A DNA stretch of 64,000 nucleotides from Embleya scabrispora (GTDB lineage: Bacteria; Actinomycetota; Actinomycetes; Streptomycetales; Streptomycetaceae), in NCBI RefSeq assembly GCF_002024165.1, contig NZ_MWQN01000001.1, positions 3,699,365 through 3,763,364 on the forward strand, given 5' to 3'. Of this stretch, positions 53,944 through 63,724 are shown piece by piece. The stretch's first letter is position 1. The number at the start of each line of letters is the position of its first letter. The notes beneath the pieces are model-generated. The model was not told where the DNA came from. It searched no databases and saw nothing but the letters and a program-made list of their open reading frames with translations. A program made the position numbers and the translations under genes.

Positions 53944-55566
53944 GTGACGGATTCGGTAACCGGCCGGGCATCGGCCCCCGCCGCGGTGCTTTCGTGGGGA
54001 CGCGCCGCCTACGACGCCTATGCCGAAGGGCTCTACACCTACTGTCTGTCGGTGCTGCGCGATCATCGGGCGGCCGCGGAATCCCTCCGCAGCACGTTCG
54101 TGCTCGCCGACCGTCACATCGGCCGACTGCCGGACCTGGACCTGCTCAAACCGTGGTTGTACGCGCTCGCCCGCTACGAGTGCCTGGTCCGCCTGGACGC
54201 CCACGTGCGGGTCGGCACCGGACCCGCCCGGCCCGAGGACGTACGGGTGGTGTGGGCGCACGAGCGCAGCCTGCCGCCGCTGGCCGGCGACGCCGACGAG
54301 CCGACCGACCTGTTTCCCGGCACCGAGGCCGGGCGCGTCCCCGGGCGGCGCGGCGACCTGGACGAACTCGCCTGGCCCGACGCGGTGGGATTGTCGCCGG
54401 AGCGGCGCGAGGCGCTGGAGTTGTCGGTCCGGCACGGGCTCGATCCGCGCGGCCTGGCCGCCGTGCTCGGCTGTGACGAGCAGCACGCCCGCAGCCTGCT
54501 CCTGTGCGCCGGGCGCGAGGTGGACCGGACCCGGGCGGCGGTCGCGGGCGCCGAGGCCTCGCACAGCTGCCCCGAGGGTCAGGAGTTGGCCACCGGGCGG
54601 CTCACCTCGGCGCTGCGCGAACGATTGATCGCGCACGTGGAGACGTGTCGGCGGTGCGGGCCGCACGTGCGCCGCGCGGCGACGCTGCTCGCGCCGACCA
54701 CGGGCGCCGCGGCGGTGCCGGTCGCCCTCGCCCTGGTCGCCCCGCCCGCGGCGCTGCGGATCGAGGTGCTGGGCGAGGTGGGCAAGGGCCGCTCCGCCCA
54801 GCGGCCGCCGGAGATCGCCCGCCGGGTCGCCGAATTCGACCGCGCCGGCTTCCCGGTCTTTCCGGCCCGGGTGGTCGAGCGCGGCAATCGCCGCCGGGCC
54901 ACGGTGATCGCGGCGGTCGTGGTGGCCGCCGTGGTGGCCGCGCCCGCGCTGGCCCTGTGGCAGGCGTCCGGCGGCTCGGCCGCCGGGCCGACCGCCAGGG
55001 TGGTCACCATCGCGTCGGCGCACGTGGACACCGCCGACGGGACCGGGTCGAGTGTGCCCGCGGCGCCGACGGCCTCCCCGGCCGCGACCGCCGTACGGCC
55101 CGGTGCCGGCGGCCCGTCGCACGGGCGCGGCTCGGCGCCGGCCGCCGTCGCGCCGCCCGTACCGCCACCGGACCGGATCGCGCCGGGCGTCGTGTTCGTG
55201 CCGCCGCCCGGCGACCCCGCCCCCGTCCCGCCGCTGGTCACGGCCGGCCACACCGGGGATCGCACCGTGATCACGCTGCGCAACGTCGGCGCCGTCCCGG
55301 TCGACTGGCAGGCCCGGACCGGGGCGGCCTGGCTGCGCCTGAGTCGACCCCACGGCACGCTCGCGCCGGGGCAGGAGGACACCGTCACGATCTCGGTCGT
55401 CGCCGGGAAGGCGCCCCGGGGCTCGTGGTCGGCCAGGGTGGTCATCGAACCCGGCGGCACCGCGGTCACCATCGAGGGCAGCACCGGCGACCCGGCCACG
55501 TCGAGCCCGCCGCCGACCGGCACGCCTCCCAGCACACCACCGCCCGGCCCGACCGCCGGCAGCTGA
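53944..55566 (+). CDS. Sigma-like/ZAS zinc motif/TM/BACON-like domain fusion protein, copy 2
   Basis: A 540-residue paralogue of the preceding protein with the same order. Region-2-like AYDAYAEGLYTYCLSVLRD and LLKPWLYALARYECLVRL; region-4-like LSPERREALELSVRHGLDPRGLAAVLGCDEQHARSLL; ZAS motif HVETCRRC; one membrane helix (ATVIAAVVVAAVVAAPALALW); a Pro-rich linker; and a C-terminal beta domain (VITLRNVGAVPVDWQARTGAAWLRL, GTLAPGQEDTVTISV). Overall identity to copy 1 is low, so the duplication is old. GTG 53944 has TACGTT seven bases upstream. Gap to copy 1 is 97 bp; separate promoters are likely. Confidence 0.78.
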   Translation: MTDSVTGRASAPAAVLSWGRAAYDAYAEGLYTYCLSVLRDHRAAAESLRSTFVLADRHIGRLPDLDLLKPWLYALARYECLVRLDAHVRVGTGPARPEDVRVVWAHERSLPPLAGDADEPTDLFPGTEAGRVPGRRGDLDELAWPDAVGLSPERREALELSVRHGLDPRGLAAVLGCDEQHARSLLLCAGREVDRTRAAVAGAEASHSCPEGQELATGRLTSALRERLIAHVETCRRCGPHVRRAATLLAPTTGAAAVPVALALVAPPAALRIEVLGEVGKGRSAQRPPEIARRVAEFDRAGFPVFPARVVERGNRRRATVIAAVVVAAVVAAPALALWQASGGSAAGPTARVVTIASAHVDTADGTGSSVPAAPTASPAATAVRPGAGGPSHGRGSAPAAVAPPVPPPDRIAPGVVFVPPPGDPAPVPPLVTAGHTGDRTVITLRNVGAVPVDWQARTGAAWLRLSRPHGTLAPGQEDTVTISVVAGKAPRGSWSARVVIEPGGTAVTIEGSTGDPATSSPPPTGTPPSTPPPGPTAGS

Positions 55567-55588
55567 GCCGGGCCCGGTCCCGCCGCGA

Positions 55589-56332
55589 TCAGTCGAGCGG
55601 ATCCGCCGGGTGCGGCGCGATCGGCCGACCGCCGGCCAGCCGGGCCCGGCACGCCTCGACCAGGACCGCGTAGGCCGCCTCGCCCATCAGCTCGCGCAGC
55701 TCCGGCCCGTAGGACTCGTACACCGGCTCGCCCGCGCCGTGCGCCTCGGTGCTCCCGGTGCACCACCAGTGCAGGTCGTGGCCGCCCGGGCCCCAACCCC
55801 GGCGGTCGTACTCGCCGATCGTCACCATCAGCACGCGCGTCTCGTCCGGGCGGTCGATCCAGTCGTAGGTCCGCCGCACCGGCAGCTGCCAGCACACGTC
55901 CGGCTTGGTCTCCAGCGGATGCACACCCTCGCGCAGCGCGAGCGCGTGCAGCGAGCACCCGGCGCCGCCGGCGAAGCCGGGCCGGTTCAAGAACACGCAC
56001 GCGCCGTCGACCAGCCGGGTGCGCTTGTCGCCGTCCTCGAACTCGCTGACCCCCTTTCGGGCGGCCAGGTCGTGGAACTGCCAGGTCTGCGGGGTCAGCC
56101 GTTCGGCCCAGGCCAGCACCCGCTTCTCGTCGTCCTCGTCCGACCAGTGCGCGCCCAGCGAACAACACCCGTCGGGCGCCCGCCCGGCCACCACGCCGTG
56201 GCAGCCGGCACCGAAGATGCACTGCCACCGCGAGGTCAACCAGGTCAGATCGCAGCGGAACAACTGATCGGCGTCGTCGGGGTCGGAGAACTCGAACCAA
56301 GCACGCGGAAAATCCAGGTCTACCTCGGGCAC
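55589..56332 (-). CDS. Conserved cysteine-rich protein, possibly metal- or Fe-S-binding
   Basis: A 247-residue cytoplasmic protein with clustered cysteines: [46 protein letters not shown] and [11 protein letters not shown]. The spacing recalls YkgJ/DUF3109-type putative Fe-S proteins, but I cannot assign a family with certainty. Start GTG 56332 has TACGCT on the complement six bases upstream, a leaderless arrangement. It is divergent from the Ppx/GppA gene. Confidence 0.65.
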   Translation of the reverse strand: MPEVDLDFPRAWFEFSDPDDADQLFRCDLTWLTSRWQCIFGAGCHGVVAGRAPDGCCSLGAHWSDEDDEKRVLAWAERLTPQTWQFHDLAARKGVSEFEDGDKRTRLVDGACVFLNRPGFAGGAGCSLHALALREGVHPLETKPDVCWQLPVRRTYDWIDRPDETRVLMVTIGEYDRRGWGPGGHDLHWWCTGSTEAHGAGEPVYESYGPELRELMGEAAYAVLVEACRARLAGGRPIAPHPADPLD

Positions 56333-56438
56333 ACCACCAGCGTAGAGGGCCGGGTGCGATGTCCGGTTCGGCAAAGGCGTGGCAAGCGAGGGAACGCCCC
56401 CGCTCACCCGCCCGGGTCGACGGATTACCTTCGACACC

Positions 56439-57365
56439 ATGCGACTCGGTGTTCTCGACGTGGGCTCGAATACGGTCCACCTGCTCGTGGTCGACGCCCA
56501 TCAGGGTGCTCGGCCCCTTCCCGCGTACTCGCACAAGCGTGAGCTGCGCCTGGCCGAGCTGCTGGAGCCGGACGGGAGCATCGCCCCGCACGGCATAGAT
56601 CTGCTGGTCCGCACGATGGCGGCGGCGCTCGAGGTGGCCGAGGACAAGGGCGTCGAGGACCTGCTGCCGTTCGCCACCTCGGCGGTGCGCGAGGCGGCCA
56701 ACTCCGAGGCGGTGCTCGACCGGGTGCGGCGCGAGACCGGGGTGGACCTCCAGGTGCTCACCGGCGCGGACGAGGCCCGGCTGACCTTCCTGGCGGTGCG
56801 CCGCTGGTTCGGCTGGTCCTCCGGTCGGCTGCTCGTCCTGGACATCGGCGGCGGCTCGCTGGAGATCGCGGCGGGCGTGGACGAGGAGCCGGACGCGGCC
56901 GCCTCGCTGCCGCTGGGCGCGGGCCGGCTGACCCGGAACTGGCTGCACACCGACCCGCCCACGGCGGACGAGGTACGGGTGCTGCGCAAGCACGTGCGGG
57001 CCGAGATCGCCCGCACGGTCGCCGAGTTCAGCCGCCTCGGCCGACCCGACCACGTGGTGGCCACGTCCAAGACGTTCAAGCAGCTCGCCCGGATCGCCGG
57101 TGCGCCGTCCTCGGGAGAGGGCCCCTACGTCAAACGCTCGCTGAGCCGGACCGGGCTGGCCGACTGGCTGCCCCGACTGGCGACGATGACCGCGACCGAG
57201 CGGGCCGCGTTGCCGGGGGTGTCGGTGGGACGCGCGCCGCAGTTGGTGGCGGGCGCCATAGTGGCCGACGCCGCGTTGGACCTGTTCGACGTGAACACGC
57301 TGGAGGTCTGTCCGTGGGCGCTGCGGGAGGGGATCATCCTGCGCCGGCTGGACTGGATGGACTGA
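56439..57365 (+). CDS. Ppx/GppA-family exopolyphosphatase/guanosine pentaphosphate phosphohydrolase
   Basis: A 308-residue ASKHA phosphatase. The phosphate loop is [16 protein letters not shown]; the second loop is [12 protein letters not shown]; the [11 protein letters not shown] segment is typical. It lacks the C-terminal HD-like domain of long Ppx, like the short actinobacterial Ppx1. It should degrade polyphosphate or hydrolyse pppGpp. TACCTT lies seven bases before ATG 56439. The longer open frame to 56379 overlaps the divergent promoter. Confidence 0.9.
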   Translation: MRLGVLDVGSNTVHLLVVDAHQGARPLPAYSHKRELRLAELLEPDGSIAPHGIDLLVRTMAAALEVAEDKGVEDLLPFATSAVREAANSEAVLDRVRRETGVDLQVLTGADEARLTFLAVRRWFGWSSGRLLVLDIGGGSLEIAAGVDEEPDAAASLPLGAGRLTRNWLHTDPPTADEVRVLRKHVRAEIARTVAEFSRLGRPDHVVATSKTFKQLARIAGAPSSGEGPYVKRSLSRTGLADWLPRLATMTATERAALPGVSVGRAPQLVAGAIVADAALDLFDVNTLEVCPWALREGIILRRLDWMD

Positions 57366-57532
57366 GACCCGCCGGCGGACGCCGGATCGGGATGAATAGG
57401 GCCGATCGGGGCGGATCGGGGCCGAGGGGGTCGAGCCGGGCGGGGCGTCGGGTGGCGATTCGGTTCGGATCGGACGCGCCGATGCGGCGGGACGCGGTCG
57501 ATCCGGCCGTCGATGGTTCTACTCTGGGCGAC

Positions 57533-58417
57533 GTGGCCGACCACGACATACTTCCGGGTACGGGGTCCGACCCGGCCGCGGCGCGCGTGCCGGACGCGGT
57601 GTTGCGGGTGCCCGACGCCAAGATCGCCCTGTCCACCGCCTCCGTGTACCCCGAGTCCACCGCGGACGGTTTCGAGATCGCGGCGCGGCTCGGCTACGAC
57701 GGCGTCGAGGTGATGGTCTCGACCGATCCGGTCAGCCAGGACATCGAGGCGCTGCGCCGGTTGTCCGACCACCACGCGGTGCCGATCCTGTCGGTGCACG
57801 CGCCCTGTCTGCTGATCACCCAGCGGGTGTGGGGCACCGACCCGTGGGCCAAGCTGGTGCGCGCGCGGGACGCGGCGGTGCGGCTGGGCGCGCGCACGGT
57901 CGTGGTGCATCCGCCGTTTCGCTGGCAGCGCAGCTACGCCCGCGACTTCGTGCGCGGGATCGAGCGCATGGCCGGCGAGACCGACGTGCTGTTCGCCGTG
58001 GAGAACATGTTCCCGCTGCGCTACCGGGACAAGGAGGTCGCGGCGTACGCGCCGGACTGGGATCCCTCCGACGAGAATTACCGGCACTTCACCCTCGACC
58101 TGTCGCACACCGCCACCTCGCGCTCGGACGCGCTGGACATGCTGGCCCGGATGGGCGACCGGCTCGGGCACGTACACCTGGCCGACGGCAGCGGCTCGCT
58201 CAAGGACGAGCACCTGGTGCCCGGACGCGGCACCCAACCGTGCGCGGAACTCCTGGAGCACCTGGCCCGCACCTCGTTCGCCGGCGCGGTCGTGCTCGAG
58301 GTGAACACCCGCCGGTGCGGCAACCGCGCCGAGCGCGAGGCCGACCTCGCCGAGGCGCTGGCGTACACCCGGCTGCACCTGGCGGCCGAGGCCGGGGCGG
58401 AGCGCCGGCATGGCTGA
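57533..58417 (+). CDS. Sugar phosphate isomerase/epimerase (TIM barrel)
   Basis: A 294-residue AP endonuclease 2-type TIM barrel. Metal-binding residues are suggested in [40 protein letters not shown] and VVLEVNT. Xylose isomerase-like and inosose dehydratase enzymes share the pattern; the substrate is unclear. GTG 57533 has TACTCT seven bases upstream. Its last eight bases overlap the start of the TetR gene. Confidence 0.83.
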   Translation: MADHDILPGTGSDPAAARVPDAVLRVPDAKIALSTASVYPESTADGFEIAARLGYDGVEVMVSTDPVSQDIEALRRLSDHHAVPILSVHAPCLLITQRVWGTDPWAKLVRARDAAVRLGARTVVVHPPFRWQRSYARDFVRGIERMAGETDVLFAVENMFPLRYRDKEVAAYAPDWDPSDENYRHFTLDLSHTATSRSDALDMLARMGDRLGHVHLADGSGSLKDEHLVPGRGTQPCAELLEHLARTSFAGAVVLEVNTRRCGNRAEREADLAEALAYTRLHLAAEAGAERRHG

Positions 58418-59042
58418 CCCGAAGACCGCCGCCGACGCGCCCGGCGTCCGGCGGCGCGGTCCGGGCCGGCCGCCGGGTCGGCGCGGGGACGCCTCGCAGA
58501 CCCGGACGGGGATCCTGGAGGCGGCCCGCACCGAGTTCGCCGCGCGCGGCTACGCGGGCGCGTCGGTACGGGCGATCGCCCGGGGCGCCGGGGTGGATCC
58601 CGCCCTGGTGCACCACTACTTCGGCTCCAAGGACCGGGTGTTCATCGCGGCCATGGACCTGCCGCTGGACCCCGAGACCCTGGTCGGCACGGTGTTCGCG
58701 CACGGGGTCGAGGAGGCGGGCGGGCGGCTGGCCGAGTCGTTCGTGGCGTTGTGGGAACACCCGGACACCGGCACCCGGCTGCTGGCCATCCTGCGCACCG
58801 TGGTGCTGGAAGGGGGCAGCAACCCGGCCTTTCGCGAGTTCGTCGGCGCCGAGTTGACGGCTCGCCTGGCGGAGCGGATCGGCGGCCCGGACGCGGCGCT
58901 GCGCGCGAACCTGTGCGTGAGCCAGATCCTCGGCGTCGCGCTGACCCGCTACGTGGTGTGCCTGGAGCCGATCGCCTCGACGCCCGGAGCCGAACTCGTC
59001 CGCCGGCTCGGGCCGATCCTCCAGCGCCACCTGAACGGTTGA
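58410..59042 (+). CDS. TetR-family transcriptional regulator
   Basis: A 210-residue repressor with [51 protein letters not shown] and a C-terminal ligand domain of the TetR_C type ([24 protein letters not shown]). It overlaps the TIM-barrel gene by eight bases, so co-transcription is likely. ilvD lies 156 bp downstream on the same strand; whether it is a target is unknown. Confidence 0.88.
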   Translation: MADPKTAADAPGVRRRGPGRPPGRRGDASQTRTGILEAARTEFAARGYAGASVRAIARGAGVDPALVHHYFGSKDRVFIAAMDLPLDPETLVGTVFAHGVEEAGGRLAESFVALWEHPDTGTRLLAILRTVVLEGGSNPAFREFVGAELTARLAERIGGPDAALRANLCVSQILGVALTRYVVCLEPIASTPGAELVRRLGPILQRHLNG

Positions 59043-59198
59043 CCGACCGTCGCGCGCCCACCCGCACGACGCCCCGGCCGGCCCGGCGCGCGGCCCGCCG
59101 GCGGTCGCATCGTGGACGGCCGCGCCGTCGATTCCGGCCGCGGACGTAAGCTCGAAAGCACCCGGATCCACCGGTGAATTGCTGAGAGGGTGTGTGCA

Positions 59199-61052
59199 GT
59201 GCCGCAACTCAGGTCTCGGACGGTCACCCACGGTCGCGAAATGGCGGGCGCCCGCGCGCTCCTCATGGCCGCAGGCGTCAAGCGTGCGGACTTCGGCAAG
59301 CCGATCATCGCGGTCGCCAACAGCTTCACCGAGTTCGTACCGGGGCACACCCACCTCCAGCCCGTCGGCCGCATCGTCTCCGAGGCGATCTCCGCCGCCG
59401 GCGGCATCCCGCGCGAGTTCAACACGATCGCCGTCGACGACGGCATCGCGATGGGCCACTCGGGCATGCTCTACTCGCTGCCCTCGCGCGAGCTGATCGC
59501 CGACGCCGTCGAATACATGGTCAACGCGCACCAGGCCGACGCGATCGTGTGCGTGTCCAACTGCGACAAGATCACCCCCGGCATGCTGATGGCCGCGCTG
59601 CGGCTGAACATCCCCGCGGTGTTCGTCTCCGGCGGTCCGATGGAGGCCGGCACCGCGGTGATGGTCGACGGTCGGGTGCGTCCGCACCTGGACCTGATCA
59701 CCGCGATCTCCGACTCCGCGTCGGACACGGTCTCCGACGAGGACCTGGAGCGGATCGAGGACGCCGCGTGTCCGACCTGCGGGTCGTGCGCGGGCATGTT
59801 CACCGCCAACTCGATGAACTTCCTGGTCGAGGCGATGGGTCTGGCGCTGCCGGGCAACGGCTCGGTGCTGGCCACGCACACCGCGCGCAAGGCGCTGTAC
59901 GAGGGTGCGGGCCACACGATCGTGGAGATCACCAAGCGCTACTACGAGCAGGACGACGAGAGCGTGCTGCCGCGCAACGTGGCCACCCGCCAGGCGTTCG
60001 AGAACGCGATGGCGATGGACATCGCGATGGGCGGTTCGACCAACACGATCCTGCACCTGCTCGCCGCCGCGCAGGAGGCCGAGCTGGACTTCACCATGGC
60101 CGACATCGACGCGCTCTCGCGCCGGGTGCCGTGTCTGGCGAAGGTCGCGCCGAACAACGCGCCGTACCACGTGGAGGACGTGCACCGCGCGGGCGGCGTG
60201 CCGGCGCTCCTGGGGGAGCTGTACCGGGCCGGGCTGCTGCACGAGGATGTCACCTCGGTGCACGCCGACTCGCTCGCCGAATGGCTCAAGACCTGGGACG
60301 TGCGCGGCGGTTCGCCCTCGGCCGAGGCGGTCGAGCTGTTCCACGCGGCCCCGGGCTGCGTGCGCTCGGCCACCGCGTTCAGCCAGTCGGAGCGCTGGGA
60401 CTCGCTCGACCTGGACGTGGCCTCGGGCTGCATCCGCGACGTGGCGCACGCGTACAGCAGGGACGGCGGCCTGGGCATCCTGTACGGCAATCTCGCCGAG
60501 GCGGGCTGCGTGGTCAAGACCGCCGGCGTGGACGAGTCGATCTGGACCTTCTCCGGCCCGGCCGTGGTGGTCGAGTCGCAGGAGGAGGCGGTCGACGCCA
60601 TCCTGACCAAGCGGGTCAAGGAGGGCGACGTGGTGGTGGTCCGCTACGAGGGCCCCAAGGGCGGCCCGGGTATGCAGGAGATGTTGTACCCGACGTCGTT
60701 CCTCAAGGGTCGCGGGCTCGGCGCGAAGTGCGCGCTGATCACCGACGGGCGCTTCTCCGGCGGCACCTCGGGGCTGTCCATCGGACACGTCTCGCCCGAG
60801 GCGGCGGCCGGGGGCGCGATCGCGCTGGTGCGCGACGGCGACATCATCACCATCGACATCCCCAACCGCCGGATCGAGCTGGAGGTCTCCTTCGAGGAGC
60901 TGGCCGAGCGGCGCGAGCACCTGCTGCACGACCTGGGCAAGTACCGCCCGGCGAAGCGTGAGCGGGTGGTCAGCACGGCGCTGAAGGCGTACGCGGCGAT
61001 GGCCACGAGCGCGGACAAGGGCGCGGTGCGGGACGTGTCGCTGCTCGACTGA
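59199..61052 (+). CDS. ilvD: Dihydroxy-acid dehydratase
   Basis: A 617-residue Fe-S lyase of valine, isoleucine and pantoate precursor synthesis. Cluster ligands are in [14 protein letters not shown] and [18 protein letters not shown]; the catalytic region includes [22 protein letters not shown] 59199 has agaggg upstream and gives [12 protein letters not shown]; a GTG at 59190 is the alternative. The enzyme makes ketoisovalerate, a precursor for pantoate used by panC elsewhere in the window. A terminator follows. Confidence 0.97.
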   Translation: MPQLRSRTVTHGREMAGARALLMAAGVKRADFGKPIIAVANSFTEFVPGHTHLQPVGRIVSEAISAAGGIPREFNTIAVDDGIAMGHSGMLYSLPSRELIADAVEYMVNAHQADAIVCVSNCDKITPGMLMAALRLNIPAVFVSGGPMEAGTAVMVDGRVRPHLDLITAISDSASDTVSDEDLERIEDAACPTCGSCAGMFTANSMNFLVEAMGLALPGNGSVLATHTARKALYEGAGHTIVEITKRYYEQDDESVLPRNVATRQAFENAMAMDIAMGGSTNTILHLLAAAQEAELDFTMADIDALSRRVPCLAKVAPNNAPYHVEDVHRAGGVPALLGELYRAGLLHEDVTSVHADSLAEWLKTWDVRGGSPSAEAVELFHAAPGCVRSATAFSQSERWDSLDLDVASGCIRDVAHAYSRDGGLGILYGNLAEAGCVVKTAGVDESIWTFSGPAVVVESQEEAVDAILTKRVKEGDVVVVRYEGPKGGPGMQEMLYPTSFLKGRGLGAKCALITDGRFSGGTSGLSIGHVSPEAAAGGAIALVRDGDIITIDIPNRRIELEVSFEELAERREHLLHDLGKYRPAKRERVVSTALKAYAAMATSADKGAVRDVSLLD

Positions 61053-61065
61053 GACACGGCATTTC

Positions 61066-61105
61066 CCGAAGGGGCGTCCCGGCTGCGGCCGGGGCGCCCC
61101 TTCGG
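61066..61105 (+). terminator. Terminator hairpin after ilvD
   Basis: ccgaaggggcg (61066-61076) pairs perfectly with cgccccttcgg (61095-61105); further inner pairing extends the stem. It lies 14 bases after the stop. Confidence 0.8.
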
Positions 61106-61142
61106 CCGTAGACGGTGGCACACCACGGCTCGGGGGCGTCGC

Positions 61143-61202
61143 GGTCCCCATTCCACCGGCGCCGAGGCGTTCGAGCACCTCGTACGGTCCGATGCGCGCC
61201 AA
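61143..61202 (-). pseudogene. 5' fragment of a serine/threonine protein kinase gene
   Basis: On the complement a TTG at 61202, preceded by aaagggggg, begins LARIGPYEVLERLGAGGMGT, the start of the glycine-rich ATP loop of Hanks-type kinases. After 20 residues the kinase sequence ends (TATPPSRGVPPSTAE), and the frame runs on antisense to ilvD without kinase motifs. It looks like the remnant of a kinase gene whose rest was deleted, with its ribosome site preserved. A chance match of this length is unlikely. Confidence 0.6.
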
Positions 61203-61282
61203 CGGCGTGCCCCCCTTTGCCGACTGGGGGAAATCGTACGGAATCGCTTGACGGTGTGTCGGGGGAAGCGCATATTCAACAC

Positions 61283-62059
61283 ATGATGAATTATGGCGGG
61301 GACGCCATCCGAGCCGAAGGGCTGCGGGTCGTGCGCGGCGGGCGCGTGGTGCTCGACGACGTCTCGTTCGTCGTGCCGCGCGGGAGTGTCACCGGGCTGC
61401 TCGGCCCGAGCGGGTGTGGCAAAAGCACGCTGATGCGGGCGATCGTCGGCGTGCAGGCGCGGGTGAGCGGGCGGCTGGACGTGCTCGGGCGGCCCGCCGG
61501 GCATCGGCGGCTGCGCAGCGCGATCGGCTATGTGACGCAGGCGCCGTCGGTGTACGCGGATCTGACCGTGCGGGAGAACCTGCGCTACTTCGGCCGGCTT
61601 CTCGGCGCCTCGGCCGACGACCTCGACCGGGTGTTGCGCGAGGTGGACCTGACCGCTCGGCAGGACGCCGCGGTGGCCCGGCTGTCCGGTGGGCAGCGGG
61701 CCCGGGTGTCGCTGGCCGCCGCACTGCTCGGGACACCGGAGCTGCTGGTCCTGGACGAGCCGACGGTCGGTCTGGACCCGGTGTTGCGCCGCGACCTGTG
61801 GGGCCTGTTCCACCGGCTCGCCGCCGACGGCGTCACGCTGCTGGTGTCCAGCCACGTGATGGACGAGGCCGAGCGCTGCGAGCGGCTGTTGCTGCTGCGC
61901 GACGGCGCGCTGCTGGCCGACGACACCCCCGAGGCGCTGCTCGCCCGTACCGGGACCCGGGACGCGGAGGCGGCCTTCCTGGCGCTGGTCGACGCCGCGG
62001 CCGAACCGCGACCGGGCGCATCGACCGCGACCGCATCGGCCCCGAGGAGCGCGTCATGA
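61283..62059 (+). CDS. ABC exporter ATPase (DrrA-like)
   Basis: A 258-residue ATPase. Walker A GLLGPSGCGKSTLM, signature LSGGQRARVS, Walker B LLVLDEPTVGLDP and H-loop SSHVMDEAE are intact. It belongs to the ABC-2 exporter class by its partner. ATG 61283 is followed by another ATG. Stop overlaps the permease start (ATGA at 62056-62059). Probable role is drug or lipid efflux. Confidence 0.9.
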   Translation: MMNYGGDAIRAEGLRVVRGGRVVLDDVSFVVPRGSVTGLLGPSGCGKSTLMRAIVGVQARVSGRLDVLGRPAGHRRLRSAIGYVTQAPSVYADLTVRENLRYFGRLLGASADDLDRVLREVDLTARQDAAVARLSGGQRARVSLAAALLGTPELLVLDEPTVGLDPVLRRDLWGLFHRLAADGVTLLVSSHVMDEAERCERLLLLRDGALLADDTPEALLARTGTRDAEAAFLALVDAAAEPRPGASTATASAPRSAS

Positions 62060-62799
62060 CCGGCACCGCCACCGCCACCACCGCCACCGCCCGCCGGGTG
62101 CTCGGCCAGTTGCGGCACGACCCGCGCACCGTCGCGCTGATGCTCCTGGTGCCGTGTGTGCTGCTCACGCTGCTGTACTGGCTCTACGACGACCGGCCGG
62201 AGCAGTTCGACCACATCGGCGGGCCCCTGCTGGGGATCTTCCCGTTCGTGGTGATGTTCCTGGTCGCCTCGGTGGCCACGCTGCGCGAGCGCTCGACCGG
62301 GACGCTGGAGCGGCTGCTCACCATGCCGATCGGCAAGATGCAGCTGATCGGCGGCTACGCGCTCGCGTTCGGGATCGTCGCGGTACTCCAGGCGGCGGTG
62401 GCCACCGGGCTGGCGATCGGGCTGCTCGGTCTGGACGTGGTCGGGCCGACCTGGCTGATCCTGTGCGTCGCGGTCCTGAACGCGCTGCTCGGGATGGCCC
62501 TGGGCCTGCTGGTGAGCGCGTTCGCCGACACCGAGTTCCAGGCGGTGCAGTTCCTGCCCGCGGTGATCCTGCCGCAGTTCCTGCTGTGCGGGCTGTTCGT
62601 GCCGCGCGATCGTATGCAGCCGGTGCTCGAAGCGGTCTCCGACGTGCTTCCGCTGTCCTACGCGGTGGACGCGATGACCCGGCTGTCCACCGAGCACGAC
62701 GTCTCCGGCCCGCTGCTTCGCGATGTCGCGGTGATCGCCGGCTGTGTGCTCGCCGCGCTCGGGCTCGGGGCGCTGACCCTGCGCCGACGCACTGCCTGA
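62056..62799 (+). CDS. ABC-2 type exporter permease
   Basis: A 247-residue permease with six helices and the ABC-2 motif VVMFLVASVATLRERSTGTLERLLTMPI, then FLPAVILPQFLLCGLFVPRDRMQPVLEAVSDVLPLSYAVDAM. It forms the membrane half of the exporter with the preceding ATPase and is translationally coupled to it. No regulator is adjacent. Confidence 0.9.
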   Translation: MTGTATATTATARRVLGQLRHDPRTVALMLLVPCVLLTLLYWLYDDRPEQFDHIGGPLLGIFPFVVMFLVASVATLRERSTGTLERLLTMPIGKMQLIGGYALAFGIVAVLQAAVATGLAIGLLGLDVVGPTWLILCVAVLNALLGMALGLLVSAFADTEFQAVQFLPAVILPQFLLCGLFVPRDRMQPVLEAVSDVLPLSYAVDAMTRLSTEHDVSGPLLRDVAVIAGCVLAALGLGALTLRRRTA

Positions 62800-62914
62800 G
62801 CGGCCCGGGAGCCGCGCCGGGGCCCACCCTCGGACACGTGTCCGTACCGTACGGTGGCCATCGTGGGCACCTGGCGTGTCCCGACGGACCAGGAACGCGA
62901 GAAAGTGTGGGGCC

Positions 62915-63724
62915 ATGGCTCAGCGGGTCGCCGTCGTCGGCACCGGGAAAATCGGTGAAGCGCTGTTGTCCGGGATGATCCGGGCGGGCAAGAGCCCCGA
63001 CGACCTCCTCGTCACCACCCGTCGCGCCGAGCGGGCCGAGGACCTGCGCCGCGGCTACGGCGTCGAGGCGGTGAGCAACGCCGAGGCCGCCAAGGCCGCC
63101 GACATCCTGATCCTGACCGTCAAGCCGCAGGACATGGGCGCGCTGATGGACGAACTGGCCCCACACGTACCCGCCGACCGGCTCGTGGTCAGCGGCGCTG
63201 CGGGCATCACCACCAAGTTCCTGGAGGCCCGCCTGGCCGCGGGCACCCCCGTGGTGCGCGTCATGTCCAACACCCCCGTGCTGGTGGACGAGGGGATGAG
63301 CGCGATCTCCGGCGGCGCGCACGCCACCGAGGCGCACCTGGAGCGGGTCGAGGAGATCTTCGGATCGGTCGGCAAGACCATCCGGGTCCCGGAGAAGCAG
63401 CAGGACGCGGTCACCGCGCTGTCCGGCTCGGGCCCGGCCTACTTCTACTTCCTGGTCGAGGCGATGACCGACGCCGGCATCCTGCTCGGCCTGCCGCGCG
63501 CCGCCGCGCACGACCTGATCGTGCAGGCCGCGATCGGGGCGTCGGTGATGCTGCGCGACTCGGGCGAGCACCCCACGCTGCTGCGCGAGGCGGTGACCTC
63601 GCCGGCCGGCACCACGATCGCGGCGATTCGCGAATTGGAGAACCACGGCGTGCGGGCCGCGCTGCTCGCCGCCCTGGAGGCCGCGAGCAACCGTTCGCAG
63701 GAGATCGCCGAGGGCCTGTCGTGA
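62915..63724 (+). CDS. proC: Pyrroline-5-carboxylate reductase
   Basis: A 269-residue enzyme reducing P5C to proline with NAD(P)H. N-terminal VAVVGTGKIGEALLSGMI, central VVRVMSNTPVLVDEGMSAIS and C-terminal ALSGSGPAYFYFLVEAMTDAGI and TSPAGTTIAAIRELENHGVRA are diagnostic. ATG 62915 is preferred over the GTG at 62876. Stop overlaps the HAD gene start (GTGA at 63721-63724). Confidence 0.96.
   Translation: MAQRVAVVGTGKIGEALLSGMIRAGKSPDDLLVTTRRAERAEDLRRGYGVEAVSNAEAAKAADILILTVKPQDMGALMDELAPHVPADRLVVSGAAGITTKFLEARLAAGTPVVRVMSNTPVLVDEGMSAISGGAHATEAHLERVEEIFGSVGKTIRVPEKQQDAVTALSGSGPAYFYFLVEAMTDAGILLGLPRAAAHDLIVQAAIGASVMLRDSGEHPTLLREAVTSPAGTTIAAIRELENHGVRAALLAALEAASNRSQEIAEGLS

Noticed and set aside
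58200-61142. Continuation of the kinase-like minus frame across ilvD
   Set aside because: Beyond the first 20 residues it is the antisense shadow of ilvD, with no kinase motifs.
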